Assembly (NCBI RefSeq): GCF_003570715.1
Contig: NZ_QXXQ01000008.1
Coordinates: 62,001 to 126,000, forward strand
Reading direction: 5' to 3'
Source: Gemmobacter lutimaris
GTDB taxonomy: Bacteria > Pseudomonadota > Alphaproteobacteria > Rhodobacterales > Rhodobacteraceae
Length of the DNA: 64,000 bases
Below, piece after piece: positions 34,370 to 43,200 of the stretch. Numbering within the stretch: position 1 is the first letter of the stretch; the number at the start of each line of letters is the position of its first letter. Under the pieces are notes generated by a model. It was not told the origin of the DNA. It did no database searches and was given only the letters and a program-made list of their open reading frames with translations. Position numbers and translations under genes: made by a program.

Positions 34370-35969
34370 CCTGCTGATCCACAATGCGCGCATCCGCACC
34401 ATGGATCCGGCCAATCCGATGGCCGACTGGCTTCTGTGCCGTAACGGACGGGTTGTGGCGCTTGGCCTTGGCCACCCGCCCGAAATGGCGGAGATGATCG
34501 ACGCGGGCGGTCGGCTGGTGCTGCCGGGGTTTCAGGACGCGCATATCCATCTGCTGTCCGGTGGCACCGACCTTGCGACTGCGGCCCAGCTTTACGAGGT
34601 GGCGGATGAAGCGGCGCTGCTGGAGGCATTATCGGCCCATGCGCGGGCAAAACCCGATCTGCCAGTTATTCTGGGGGCAGGCTGGCAACCGGGAATTTTC
34701 GGCGATCACAACCTGACCGCCGCGCTGCTGGACCGGGCGGTGCCCGACAGGCCGGTGGTGATCTTCGACAGCAGCTATCATAACGCCTGTCTGAACAGCC
34801 GCGCGCTGGAAATCGCCGGGATCGGCGCCGATACAGCCGACCCGCCGAATGGCCATATCCTGCGCGATGCGGGCGGGCGAGCCACCGGCATGCTGCATGA
34901 AGAGGCGATCCCCTGGGCCACCGCGCGCCTGCCGCAACTGACCGAGGCGCATCTGATGCAGGGGCTGATGACCGGGCAGGCCCATGCCAATGCCCATGGC
35001 CTGACCGGGGTGCTGGACCCGAAGATCACCGCCACCGAAGCCGCGCTCTACGGACGCGCCGCGCGTGAAGGTGCCCTGTCCCTGCGTGTTGCGGGCGCGG
35101 CGCTGGTGACCGAGGCGGATACACCGGAAACTGCGCTGGCCCGGCTGACCGCGCTGCGTGCCGGACATCCGGGGCCGGAATTTCATGTGCATTCCGCCAA
35201 ATTCTTCATGGATGGCGTGTTTGAAAACCGCACCGCCGCCCTTCTGGCCGATTATGCCGATGCCCCCGGCAATGCACCCTGCATGTTCGGCGCCGACCAG
35301 ACCGCCGCGCTGTTCACCGCGCTTGATGCCGCGCGCTTTGCGATCCATGTCCACGCGATAGGCGATGCTGCCACCCGCCGCGCCATCGCCGGACTAGAGG
35401 CCGCGCGTGCGGCAAATGGCCCCTGGCCCGCGCAGCACCAGCTTGCGCATCTGCAACTGGTGGACCCGGCCGATCATGCCCGGCTGGCAGGGCTTGCCAC
35501 CGCGAATATCCAGCCGCTTTGGGCGCGGCGCGATCCGGTGGTGCCGGACATCGCGCTGGACATGATCGGCCCCTCCCGGCTGGGCGACACCTATGCGTTC
35601 CGCAAGATGCTGGACGCCGGGGCCGACTGGTGCCTGTCATCTGACTGGCCGGTCAGCACACTGAACCCGTTCGAGATCATCGAAACCGCCGTCACCCGGC
35701 AGGCCCGGCGTGTCGAGGGCCCAAAGCCACCCTTCCTGCCCGATCAGGCCCTGACAGTTCAGGAATGCGTGCTGGGCTATACCACCCATGCCGCCCGCGC
35801 CTGTTGGCGCGAAGGATTTACCGGCATGCTGCGCCCCGGCTTTTCCGCCGATCTGATCGTGCTGGACCGCGACATCTTCACCTGCCCCGCCGACGAAATT
35901 TCAGCCACCGAAGTTCTGCTGACGCTGTTCAGAGGCTTTGTCGTCCACAGTTCCCCCCGCCTGACATGA
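34362..35969 (+). CDS. YtcJ-type metal-dependent amidohydrolase
   Basis: 535 residues. Amidohydrolase superfamily, YtcJ subgroup: LPGFQDAHIHLLSGG (HxH metal pair), later HSAKFFMDG (metal-bridging lysine region), HVHAIGDAATRRAI, HQLAHLQL and SSDWPVST. Overlaps the DMSP-lyase-family gene by 8 bp. The subgroup hydrolyses amide or cyclic N-C bonds of varied substrates (formamide-type, N-substituted). It may release an amine or carboxylate from the compound degraded by this locus. Confidence 0.88.
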   Translation: MSDLLIHNARIRTMDPANPMADWLLCRNGRVVALGLGHPPEMAEMIDAGGRLVLPGFQDAHIHLLSGGTDLATAAQLYEVADEAALLEALSAHARAKPDLPVILGAGWQPGIFGDHNLTAALLDRAVPDRPVVIFDSSYHNACLNSRALEIAGIGADTADPPNGHILRDAGGRATGMLHEEAIPWATARLPQLTEAHLMQGLMTGQAHANAHGLTGVLDPKITATEAALYGRAAREGALSLRVAGAALVTEADTPETALARLTALRAGHPGPEFHVHSAKFFMDGVFENRTAALLADYADAPGNAPCMFGADQTAALFTALDAARFAIHVHAIGDAATRRAIAGLEAARAANGPWPAQHQLAHLQLVDPADHARLAGLATANIQPLWARRDPVVPDIALDMIGPSRLGDTYAFRKMLDAGADWCLSSDWPVSTLNPFEIIETAVTRQARRVEGPKPPFLPDQALTVQECVLGYTTHAARACWREGFTGMLRPGFSADLIVLDRDIFTCPADEISATEVLLTLFRGFVVHSSPRLT

Positions 35970-35980
35970 AGGAGACGCAT

Positions 35981-36340
35981 ATGGGCTTTTCCCCCGAAGA
36001 CCGCCGCATCGCCAATATCCACGAGGCCGAATATACCCCCTTCGTCTATCCCGATGGCATGGCGCTGGGGGATGACATCCTGCAACTGGACGATGGCCGC
36101 CCACTGGGCGAGGGCTTTCACGTCTACCGGATGCCTGCGGGCATGACCACGCGCCGCCATATCCACAACGGTCACGAGCAGTTTCTGATCCTTGAGGGTG
36201 AACTGATCGAGGATGACGGCACCGTGTTCCGCCCCGGCGATCTGGTGTTCTACCGCGATGGCACGGAACACAACTCCTACACCCCCAACGGCTGCCTTCT
36301 GGCGGTGCATATCGCAGGACCAGAGATTGGCACGGAATAA
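35981..36340 (+). CDS. Small cupin protein
   Basis: 119 residues from the ATG at 35981, chosen because AAGGAG lies six bases before it; an ATG overlapping the amidohydrolase stop is the alternative. Single cupin barrel with metal-site residues H60, H62, E66 (RRHIHNGHEQFLILEGEL) and H97 in RDGTEHNSY. Such small cupins isomerise, dioxygenate or sense small molecules. Last gene of the locus. A weak 6-bp hairpin (CACGGA ... TCCGTG, 36331-36353) follows the stop. Confidence 0.82.
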   Translation: MGFSPEDRRIANIHEAEYTPFVYPDGMALGDDILQLDDGRPLGEGFHVYRMPAGMTTRRHIHNGHEQFLILEGELIEDDGTVFRPGDLVFYRDGTEHNSYTPNGCLLAVHIAGPEIGTE

Positions 36341-36484
36341 CGGGTGCTCCGTGATCCATTGATCTGAAAGGATTATTTTGGCACTGCAAGCGAAGCCATT
36401 GGCGCGCCAGCCCCAGACTCCACCGCCCTTCCCCGCCTAAGCTCCGGGCAGAGGGACGGCGCTCAGCCGTCAAGGGAGGACAGC

Positions 36485-37888
36485 ATGGATTACAAGATGC
36501 TCATCAACGGCAAGTTGGTGGCGGGTGAGCGTATGCTTGACGTCATCAACCCGGCCACGGAAGAGGTGTTCGCGCGCGTGCCGCATGCGACCGGGGCGCA
36601 GCTGGACGAGGCCGTCGCCGCTGCCACTGCCGCGCAAAAGGCTTGGGCGAAAACCAGCATGGCCGAGCGCCGCGCCAAGATCGGCGAACTGGCCGCCACC
36701 ATCGGCGCCGCTGCCGACGACCTTGCGCGCACCATCACGCTGGAACAGGGCAAACCGCTGCCCGAGGCGGCGGGTGAGGTGGAATGGAGCCAAGGTTACC
36801 TTCTGCATACTGCGACGCTGGACCTGCCCGACCGGATCATTCAGGACGATGCGCAGTTCCGCATCGAGACCCGGCACAAGCCGCTGGGCGTGGTCGGCGC
36901 CATCGTGGCATGGAACTTTCCGCTGCTGCTGGCCTGCTGGAAGATCGGTCCGGCGCTGATGGCGGGGAATGCGCTCATCCTCAAACCTGCGCCAACAACG
37001 CCAGTCACGGCGCTGAAGCTGGGCGAGATCTGCGCGCGGGTCTTTCCCGCCGGTCTGGTCAACGTGCTGACCGACGATAACGACCTTGGCCCGCAAATGA
37101 CCGCCCATCCCGGCATCGCCAAGATCGGCTTCACCGGATCGTCGCAGACCGGCAAACGCATCATGGCAACCGCCGCCGACACCATGAAGCGCGTGACGCT
37201 GGAAATGGGCGGCAATGATCCGGCCATCGTGCTGCCCGATGTCGATGTGCGGACGACCGCCGAGAAGGTGTATGGCGGTGCCTTCCTCAATGCCGGACAG
37301 GTCTGCATGGCAGTGAAGCGTGCCTATGTGCATGACGCGATCTATGATGATTTCTGCGATGCGCTGGCCGATATTGCCAAGGCAGCCGTGGTCGATGACG
37401 GGCTGAAACAGGGCACCACCGTCGGCCCGATCCAGAACAAGGCGCAGTTTGAAAAGGTGAAGGGCTATCTGGAAGATGCCCGCACAAGCGGTCGCATCAT
37501 CGCCGGGGGCGAGACGCGCACCGGCAAGGGTTACTTCATCAGCCCGACCATCGTGCGCGACGTGACAGACGGCCAGCGCATCGTGGATGAGGAACAGTTC
37601 GGCCCGATCCTGCCGGTGATCCGCTTCAGCGACGTGAATGACGTGATCGCGCGGGCCAATGCCTCGGACTACGGGCTGGGCGGGTCGGTCCATTCCGCCG
37701 ATCTGGACAAGGCGACCGAGATCGCAGGCCAGATCGAATCCGGCACCATCTGGGTGAACCAGCAGCTCAACATCGGGCCACATATCCCGATGGCGGGTTT
37801 CAAAGGTTCGGGTCTGGGGGTGGAACAGTCGGTCGAGGGGCTGGCCGAATATACCCAGATGCAGGTCATCAACGTCGCCCGCGGCTGA
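36485..37888 (+). CDS. NAD(P)-dependent aldehyde dehydrogenase
   Basis: 467 residues. Catalytic C274 in [11 protein letters not shown], general base E240 in [11 protein letters not shown], cofactor loop FTGSSQTGK and the NFPLLL segment are intact. GGGAGGA precedes the ATG. It is followed by an acyl-CoA synthetase gene and faces the amine dehydrogenase cluster, so a likely job is to oxidise the aldehyde released from an amine to the acid. The sequence itself does not fix the aldehyde. Confidence 0.92.
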   Translation: MDYKMLINGKLVAGERMLDVINPATEEVFARVPHATGAQLDEAVAAATAAQKAWAKTSMAERRAKIGELAATIGAAADDLARTITLEQGKPLPEAAGEVEWSQGYLLHTATLDLPDRIIQDDAQFRIETRHKPLGVVGAIVAWNFPLLLACWKIGPALMAGNALILKPAPTTPVTALKLGEICARVFPAGLVNVLTDDNDLGPQMTAHPGIAKIGFTGSSQTGKRIMATAADTMKRVTLEMGGNDPAIVLPDVDVRTTAEKVYGGAFLNAGQVCMAVKRAYVHDAIYDDFCDALADIAKAAVVDDGLKQGTTVGPIQNKAQFEKVKGYLEDARTSGRIIAGGETRTGKGYFISPTIVRDVTDGQRIVDEEQFGPILPVIRFSDVNDVIARANASDYGLGGSVHSADLDKATEIAGQIESGTIWVNQQLNIGPHIPMAGFKGSGLGVEQSVEGLAEYTQMQVINVARG

Positions 37889-37959
37889 GGCCACCCTTGC
37901 AACAGGTCTGCCTGTCCGGCCCCCGCCGGGCAGGCCCTGCCATTTATCGGAGATCGAGG

Positions 37960-39672
37960 ATGTCTCATGCCATGGCGGCAGGCGCCGCCCCGCGCGAAGG
38001 GCTGTCGCATGTCAAAGGCCCGATGGAGCCCGCCCTGAAACAGGCCACCATCCCGCAGCTTCTGCGCGAGACCGTCGCCGCCCATGGCGATGCAGAGGCG
38101 CTGGTGTTCTGCGAAAGCGGACAACGGCTGACCTATAACACCTTCGCGCAAGAGGTGGATCGCTGCGCCGCCGGCCTTCTGTCGCTGGGGGTGACGCAGG
38201 GCGACCGCGTTGGCATCTGGTCACCCAATCGGCTGGAATGGGTGCTGACGCAATTCGCCACCGCGCGCATCGGCGCCCTTCTGGTGAACATCAATCCCGC
38301 CTACCGCCTGTCGGAACTGGAATATGCGCTGAACAAGGTAGGCTGCCGCGTGCTGGTCACGGCCTGTTCGTTCAAAAGCTCGGATTATGTGGGCATGATC
38401 CGCGAACTGGCACCGGAACTGGGCCGTGACGGGCCGCTGGCTTCCGCCCGCCTGCCGGAGTTGCGCCATGTCGTGGTGATGGGCGATGACGTCCCGCCCG
38501 AGATGATCGCCTTCACCGAACTGACCGGCCGCGCCACCCCTGCCCTTCTGGTGCGGCTGGACGGCATCGAGGCCGGGCTGACGCCTTCGGACCCGATCAA
38601 CATCCAGTTCACCTCGGGCACGACGGGAATGCCCAAGGGCGCCACGCTGTCGCATTTCAACATCGTCAACAACGCCCGTTTCGTGACCGACCGCATCGCG
38701 CTGACCCCGGCTGACCGGCTGGTCATTCCGGTGCCGCTGTATCACTGCTTCGGCATGGTGATGGGTGTGCTGGGCGCGGTCAGCAAGGGCGCGAAAATGA
38801 TCTTCCCCGGCGAGGGCTTCACCCCCGCGCAGACGCTTGACGCCATCGCGGCGGAAGGTGCCACCGCCTGTTACGGCGTGCCTACCATGTTCGTCGCCAT
38901 GTTGCAGGAACTGGATCGCCAGCACCGCGACCTGTCCACTCTGCGCACCGGCATCATGGCGGGAGCACTGTGCCCCATCGAGGTGATGAAACGCGTGAAC
39001 CGCGACATGCACATGCGCGAGGTGACGATCTGCTATGGCATGACCGAAACCTCGCCCGTCTCATTCCAAAGCTTTACCGACGATCCCACCGAAAAGCGCT
39101 GCGAAACCGTGGGCCGCATCCATCCGCATCTGGAGGTGAAGCTGGTGGACGCCGAGGGCAACACCGTGCCGGTGGGCGAAAAGGGCGAGCTGTGGACGCG
39201 CGGCTATTCGGTGATGGCGGGCTACTGGGGCGACGAGGCCGCAACGGAGGCCAGCATCACAGACGGCTGGATGCACACCGGCGATCTGGGGGTGCTGGAT
39301 GCGGAAGGCTTTTGCACCATCGTCGGACGGGTGAAGGACATGATCATCCGGGGCGGCGAGAACATCTATCCGCGCGAGATCGAGGAATTCCTGATCCGCC
39401 ACCCCGAGGTCAGCGATGTGCAGGTCTTCGGCATCCCCGACGATACCTTCGGGGAAGAGGTCTGCGCCTGGGTCGTGCTGAAACCCGGCAGCACGCTGGC
39501 GGCCGAAAGTCTGCGCGATCACTGCAAGGGCCAGATCGCGCATTTCAAGATCCCGCGTCATGTGCGGATCGTGACTGACCTGCCGCTGACCGCCACAGGC
39601 AAGCCGCAGAAATTCGTCATGCGCGACCGGATGCAGGAGATGCTGCGCAACGAGGCGGCTCAGAACCCGTGA
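37960..39672 (+). CDS. AMP-dependent acyl-CoA synthetase
   Basis: 570 residues from the ATG at 37960 (GGAGATCGAGG upstream; an earlier TTG frame is rejected). Adenylate-forming enzyme of the fatty-acyl-CoA synthetase group: P-loop [27 protein letters not shown], and the hinge plus lysine region [19 protein letters not shown] with a C-terminal TGKPQKF lysine. Activates a carboxylate to its CoA thioester. It probably takes the acid made by the upstream dehydrogenase. Its stop overlaps the converging tetraheme cytochrome gene by 13 bp. Confidence 0.92.
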   Translation: MSHAMAAGAAPREGLSHVKGPMEPALKQATIPQLLRETVAAHGDAEALVFCESGQRLTYNTFAQEVDRCAAGLLSLGVTQGDRVGIWSPNRLEWVLTQFATARIGALLVNINPAYRLSELEYALNKVGCRVLVTACSFKSSDYVGMIRELAPELGRDGPLASARLPELRHVVVMGDDVPPEMIAFTELTGRATPALLVRLDGIEAGLTPSDPINIQFTSGTTGMPKGATLSHFNIVNNARFVTDRIALTPADRLVIPVPLYHCFGMVMGVLGAVSKGAKMIFPGEGFTPAQTLDAIAAEGATACYGVPTMFVAMLQELDRQHRDLSTLRTGIMAGALCPIEVMKRVNRDMHMREVTICYGMTETSPVSFQSFTDDPTEKRCETVGRIHPHLEVKLVDAEGNTVPVGEKGELWTRGYSVMAGYWGDEAATEASITDGWMHTGDLGVLDAEGFCTIVGRVKDMIIRGGENIYPREIEEFLIRHPEVSDVQVFGIPDDTFGEEVCAWVVLKPGSTLAAESLRDHCKGQIAHFKIPRHVRIVTDLPLTATGKPQKFVMRDRMQEMLRNEAAQNP

Positions 39673-40028
39673 TCGTCCAGATGGCAGGCGATGCAGCGGC
39701 GGGTGGGACCAGAGGGCCTGCCCGCCGCGTGTTCGTCGATATGGCAGCCTTGGCACAGGCCATGGAACTGCGCCTCCAGCAGCGGGGCGGCCTTGGGGTC
39801 TGTGACGTGGCAGGTCATGCAGGGTGGGCCGGTGGTATTGTCGGCGAACTCATGGTGGCAGGTCGCACAGGGTTTGCCGAAATGCGACTGATGGGTGAAG
39901 GTCATGGGCAGCACCGCAAGGCTGCCCCCGAAACGGGCCGTGCGATCCGGCAGCGGCTGGCCCGTCGGCAATCCGGTGAAGACCAGCGCCGCCCCCGCCA
40001 GAAACAGCGCGACCAGCAGCCACTTCAT
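39660..40028 (-). CDS. Tetraheme class III-type cytochrome c
   Basis: 122 residues. An N-terminal hydrophobic signal or anchor ([19 protein letters not shown]) and four CxxCH heme sites at residues 54-58, 70-74, 92-96 and 112-116. Extra histidines (H46, H49, H59, H100, H120) can serve as second axial ligands. Size and spacing resemble cytochrome c3/c7-type or small NrfH/NapC-unrelated tetrahemes. Last gene of the amine dehydrogenase operon, starting inside the stop of the membrane cytochrome gene (ATGA). Probably a periplasmic electron relay. Confidence 0.82.
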   Translation of the reverse strand: MKWLLVALFLAGAALVFTGLPTGQPLPDRTARFGGSLAVLPMTFTHQSHFGKPCATCHHEFADNTTGPPCMTCHVTDPKAAPLLEAQFHGLCQGCHIDEHAAGRPSGPTRRCIACHLDDHGF

Positions 40029-40657
40029 GCCATTACCTCGCGGATCAGCACAAACAGGATCACCGCAACCCCGCCCGCACCCAGACAGGCCGCAACCGGC
40101 GCGGGAAATGAACGCGACCAGATCCGCCGACCATAGGCACAAGCCAGCGCAACCCCGGTCAAAGCCGCCCCCTGCCACCAGTAGGGCAAATAGAATCCGC
40201 CGAGCAGGACATGCAGCAGCGTCGCGGCAAGACAAGCCAGCGCCAGATGGCGGTGTACCCTGCGAAAGCCACGATAGCTCGGATGCAGGCGCAGACGGTC
40301 GGGCATGCGGGCAAGGCTGCTCAGCCCCGCCAGAAGCAACAGACCGGCAAGGCCCAGCCACATATGCGGGGGACCACCCGGCAACAGGTAGAACCGCACC
40401 ACAGCATCGCCCGCCAGAAACCAGAAGCTGTGCAGAACGGCGACAGCCAGAATCCAGTAGCCCAGCAACTCGTGCGGGCGCGAGGCGCCACGCGGGCCGG
40501 GGATCATCTGAAACATGAGACCCGCCAATGCCAGAAACCCCAGCGCATTGCCGAAATCCCAGAACACCCCGCCCGAGCGCCATGGATCGGCCAGCGCCAT
40601 GACCGCAAGGATCAACAGCGCCGGAACCGCCCGTTCACGGCCAGGGATATTCCGCAA
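40025..40657 (-). CDS. Membrane b-type cytochrome (ferric-reductase/cyt b561-like)
   Basis: About 210 residues with six likely membrane helices. Heme-binding histidine pairs are visible: H in RPHELLGYW with H in AVLHSFWF on one helix, and VHRHL with TLLHVLL on another, the spacing expected for two stacked b hemes. The start is uncertain: TTG 40657 overlaps the upstream cytochrome stop by 23 bp; ATG 40714 or ATG 40600 are alternatives, the last cutting the first helix. It lies between two cytochrome c genes, so it may pass electrons between the quinone pool and the tetraheme protein. Confidence 0.68.
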   Translation of the reverse strand: MRNIPGRERAVPALLILAVMALADPWRSGGVFWDFGNALGFLALAGLMFQMIPGPRGASRPHELLGYWILAVAVLHSFWFLAGDAVVRFYLLPGGPPHMWLGLAGLLLLAGLSSLARMPDRLRLHPSYRGFRRVHRHLALACLAATLLHVLLGGFYLPYWWQGAALTGVALACAYGRRIWSRSFPAPVAACLGAGGVAVILFVLIREVMA

Positions 40658-41075
40658 TCTCGATGCCCGATGTGCGCAGTTCCTCAACCACTTTGCGGCG
40701 ATAGGTAACGACATCACCAATGGGCGTTTCCCGACGGCGCGTCACCTCGGCTTCAGTGAAATGCCCTCTGCCGTCAGACCACTGATCGAGGATATAGTTC
40801 ATCACCTCGGCAATCTGCGCATTGGTCATGTTGTTCCCGACCACGCCGGGCACATGCATGACGTAATCGCGGCCGGACTCGATGCTGACGATATGGCCGA
40901 CAGAATCGGGGAAGGCGGGGATACCGCCCTCCGCCGTGCCAAGGCCCTGCATGCCGTGGCAACCGGAACAATGCAGCACATAATTCGCACGGGGTGACGT
41001 CGCGGTATTGCCCGCGACACCCGGCGCAGCCGTGGCCAGAACCAGAAGCGAAGCCAGAAGAGCCTGTCTCATCAT
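40635..41075 (-). CDS. Monoheme cytochrome c (second)
   Basis: 146 residues. Signal peptide MMRQALLASLLVLATAAPGVAG, then a class I-like heme site CSGCH in VLHCSGCHGMQG, and a likely methionine-ligand region VVGNNMTNAQIAEVM. The C-terminal tail (DVVTYRRKVVEELRTSG) is polar. Start at the tandem ATG at 41075, 4 bp after the stop of the upstream cytochrome gene. Periplasmic electron carrier, probably accepting electrons from the amine dehydrogenase or from the other cytochrome. Confidence 0.85.
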   Translation of the reverse strand: MMRQALLASLLVLATAAPGVAGNTATSPRANYVLHCSGCHGMQGLGTAEGGIPAFPDSVGHIVSIESGRDYVMHVPGVVGNNMTNAQIAEVMNYILDQWSDGRGHFTEAEVTRRRETPIGDVVTYRRKVVEELRTSGIEIAEYPWP

Positions 41076-41079
41076 CCCG

Positions 41080-41520
41080 TCACTCCGTTGGCGGACGCAG
41101 GGCCTTGAGGTCATCCTGCGTGGTCATGCTGGCCCGCATCTCCGCGATCTGGGCAGGCGTCACCGACTGGTCGGTCTGGCCCAGATCAGACAAAACCCAG
41201 GTGGTAATCTGCGCCAGTTCCTCATCCGTGGTTCCGGCGACCGGCACCATGATCAGCCCCATATAGCGTTCGCCGTTCACGGTGATCGGCTTGGCGAAAC
41301 CCTTGGTGACGATACCGCTGATATAAGTCGGGGCCTTGTCGCCAAGCGCCTGCCAGAAATCCGGCCGGTTCAGCGGCGGGGCCAGCCCCGGTGTGCCGAT
41401 CCCGCCGGTATTGTGACAGGCCGCGCAATGCACATCGAACAGGGCCGCCCCTGCATCCTCGGCGGATGCTGGACCGGACAGGAGACCGGCAAGACCGGCG
41501 ACAAGCAGCGCGACGCGCAT
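41080..41520 (-). CDS. Monoheme cytochrome c (first)
   Basis: 146 residues from the ATG at 41520, which overlaps the light-chain stop (ATGA). Signal peptide RVALLVAGLAGLLSGPASA; heme site CAACH in VHCAACHNTGGIGTPGLAPPL; a GLIMVPV segment supplies a candidate axial methionine. Being translationally coupled to the light chain, it is the best candidate for direct electron acceptor of the dehydrogenase, in the place usually taken by azurin or amicyanin. Confidence 0.87.
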   Translation of the reverse strand: MRVALLVAGLAGLLSGPASAEDAGAALFDVHCAACHNTGGIGTPGLAPPLNRPDFWQALGDKAPTYISGIVTKGFAKPITVNGERYMGLIMVPVAGTTDEELAQITTWVLSDLGQTDQSVTPAQIAEMRASMTTQDDLKALRPPTE

Positions 41521-42047
41521 CAATCGGCCATGCCCACGACAACCGACACAGTGCAATGGTAGCCCTTGTCGGTATTGGCGGTGCACCAGTTGATGTCGTT
41601 GTAAAGCCCCATACGATAGCCGGGGCGCTCGCCCTTGTTGTTGTTGCAGAAGGTCGCGCTGGGGATGAAGGGCTTCCCGCAGCAATCGTTGTAACTGATG
41701 AGGTATTCCTTGCCGTCATCGGGGTTGGAACAGGTGCCGACCCAGGACACGGCAGAGACGCTGCTGCCCGGCGGGCAGGACGTCAGCGAGCCGCCGGAAT
41801 CCTCGCACAGGAAGCCATCGATGGCGCAATGCCGCCAGTAGCTGCACGGGTCCGCCGCGCCGCCCTCGGTCGAGGCGAAGGCACGCCGGTCGAAGGGCAG
41901 CACCGGCACCGAGACGGCGGCGCCCAGCAACGCCATGCCGGTGCGCGCAAGGAAGGACCGGCGGCCGTTGCGGCGCGCGGAGGAACGGATGTTGGCCTCG
42001 GTCGCGCCGTCAAGGCGCTTGAGGAATCTGTCGATGAAACGGGTCAT
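41520..42047 (-). CDS. aauA: Aromatic-amine-dehydrogenase-like light chain (TTQ subunit)
   Basis: 175 residues. A twin-arginine leader (RRNGRRSFLARTG) precedes the mature chain. TTQ-forming tryptophans W102 (SAVSWVGTC) and W154 (YNDINWCTA) and the catalytic-base aspartate D121 (SYNDCCGK) are all present. Ten cysteines are found where methylamine dehydrogenase has twelve; the two lost are the ones after the CxC (now CED, residues 81-83) and in the GRC segment. Neighbouring segments (SYWRHCAIDGFL, GTCSNPDDGKEYLISY) are closer to aromatic amine dehydrogenase than to MauA. Exported folded by Tat; oxidises primary amines to aldehyde plus ammonia in the periplasm. Confidence 0.9.
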   Translation of the reverse strand: MTRFIDRFLKRLDGATEANIRSSARRNGRRSFLARTGMALLGAAVSVPVLPFDRRAFASTEGGAADPCSYWRHCAIDGFLCEDSGGSLTSCPPGSSVSAVSWVGTCSNPDDGKEYLISYNDCCGKPFIPSATFCNNNKGERPGYRMGLYNDINWCTANTDKGYHCTVSVVVGMAD

Positions 42048-42076
42048 GTCGGTTTCCTTCTTGATGTAACGATATG

Positions 42077-42667
42077 TCAGGAGGTCATCCCGGCCACAGC
42101 GGCCTGATAGGACGGGATGCCGGTTTCAGAGGCGGTGAACAGGCTTTCAAGCTGTTCACGGCTGTTCACGAGACCCTTGGCCGCCACCTTGCCATCCTTG
42201 TCGATGAGCACGGCGAAGGGCAGTTTCGAGACCTTGAAGCTCATCCCCAGTTCCGAGGACAGGACATAGGGGAAGGCTTCAAGGGCTTCGGATTCGATCA
42301 GGCGGCGGTGCAGTTGCTCGCGTCCGTCGGAGGCCAGCACCACGTCGAGCCAACCTTGTTCATCGGCCTTGATGGATTTCAGCGCGGGCAGCAGCGCCTT
42401 GCAGATCGGGCAACTGGTGGACAGGAAGAACACCAGTTGCGCACGCCCCCCTGCCCGGCCCAGGGTCAGCCCCGGCCCGTTGAGGTTGGGCAAGGCCAGC
42501 GCCGGAACCTTGTCACCCAGCGCAGGCCCCGCATCCGAGAGCATCGCGCCAACAGGCGAGACACGCTCGAACAGGATGCCAATCTGGCGGGCAAGGGCGA
42601 AGATCACCGCAAGCTGGATCAGCACCACGACCCAGAGCAGGATGTTCGAGAAGATCAGAAGGTTCAT
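42077..42667 (-). CDS. mauD: Methylamine utilization protein MauD
   Basis: 196 residues. One N-terminal membrane anchor (NLLIFSNILLWVVVLIQLAVIF), then a thioredoxin-like domain with redox pair C86/C89 in STSCPICKALLP. MauD is needed to form or rearrange the many disulfides of the light chain. Start at 42667, one base before the end of the mauE gene; 29 bp separate its stop from the light-chain start. Confidence 0.92.
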   Translation of the reverse strand: MNLLIFSNILLWVVVLIQLAVIFALARQIGILFERVSPVGAMLSDAGPALGDKVPALALPNLNGPGLTLGRAGGRAQLVFFLSTSCPICKALLPALKSIKADEQGWLDVVLASDGREQLHRRLIESEALEAFPYVLSSELGMSFKVSKLPFAVLIDKDGKVAAKGLVNSREQLESLFTASETGIPSYQAAVAGMTS

Positions 42668-42668
42668 G

Positions 42669-43199
42669 CTAGAGGTCTCCCTGCCGGATATGGGGCAGAT
42701 GCGAGGCGAGGCGCTCGATGATGGTGTAGATGGCGACAAGGACCAGCGCGCCGGCTATGGCGACGGCAACGTCGAACTGCGGCACCGGGGCTGCGGGCAG
42801 CAGCGCCACCGACAGCGCAAGTGCGGTCAGCACGGCATTGCGACCCAAGGTGAAGGCAGACACGAATTGCGGCAGACCGCCGCAACCACAGTCGATCCGG
42901 CTGCGCCCCTGTGCCAGCGCCGCCGCCATGATGGCGCCGTAACCCGCGAACAGACCCGCCGCCAGAAGCCCGCCGAAGGGGCGCGAGACCGGCAGGATCA
43001 GCGCGAGGATTGTTGCCGCTTCCAGCCCGGTCAGCAGACGGACCACCGGGGCAGCCCAGGCCTCGGGCACCAGCCCATAGCCCTGCGCGAAGCCCACGGT
43101 TTCCAGGAACCGTTCCACCTTGTGCCAGACCGCCCGCGCCAGCACGATGACCAGAAAGCTGGTCACCGTCACCGAAGCAAGAGAGGCAAGCGCCGCCAT
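42669..43199 (-). CDS. mauE: Methylamine utilization protein MauE
   Basis: 176-residue membrane protein with four or so helices and a CGC motif in RIDCGCGGLPQF, as in MauE/DoxX-like proteins. MauE works with MauD in light-chain maturation, probably by supplying reducing or oxidising equivalents across the membrane. Separated by one base from the heavy-chain gene stop. Confidence 0.9.
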   Translation of the reverse strand: MAALASLASVTVTSFLVIVLARAVWHKVERFLETVGFAQGYGLVPEAWAAPVVRLLTGLEAATILALILPVSRPFGGLLAAGLFAGYGAIMAAALAQGRSRIDCGCGGLPQFVSAFTLGRNAVLTALALSVALLPAAPVPQFDVAVAIAGALVLVAIYTIIERLASHLPHIRQGDL

Positions 43200-43200
43200 C

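Noticed and set aside
36376-36392. TTGGCACTGCAAGC as a sigma54 promoter before the aldehyde dehydrogenase gene
   Set aside because: The TGGCAC part is good but no GC falls at the required -12 position.
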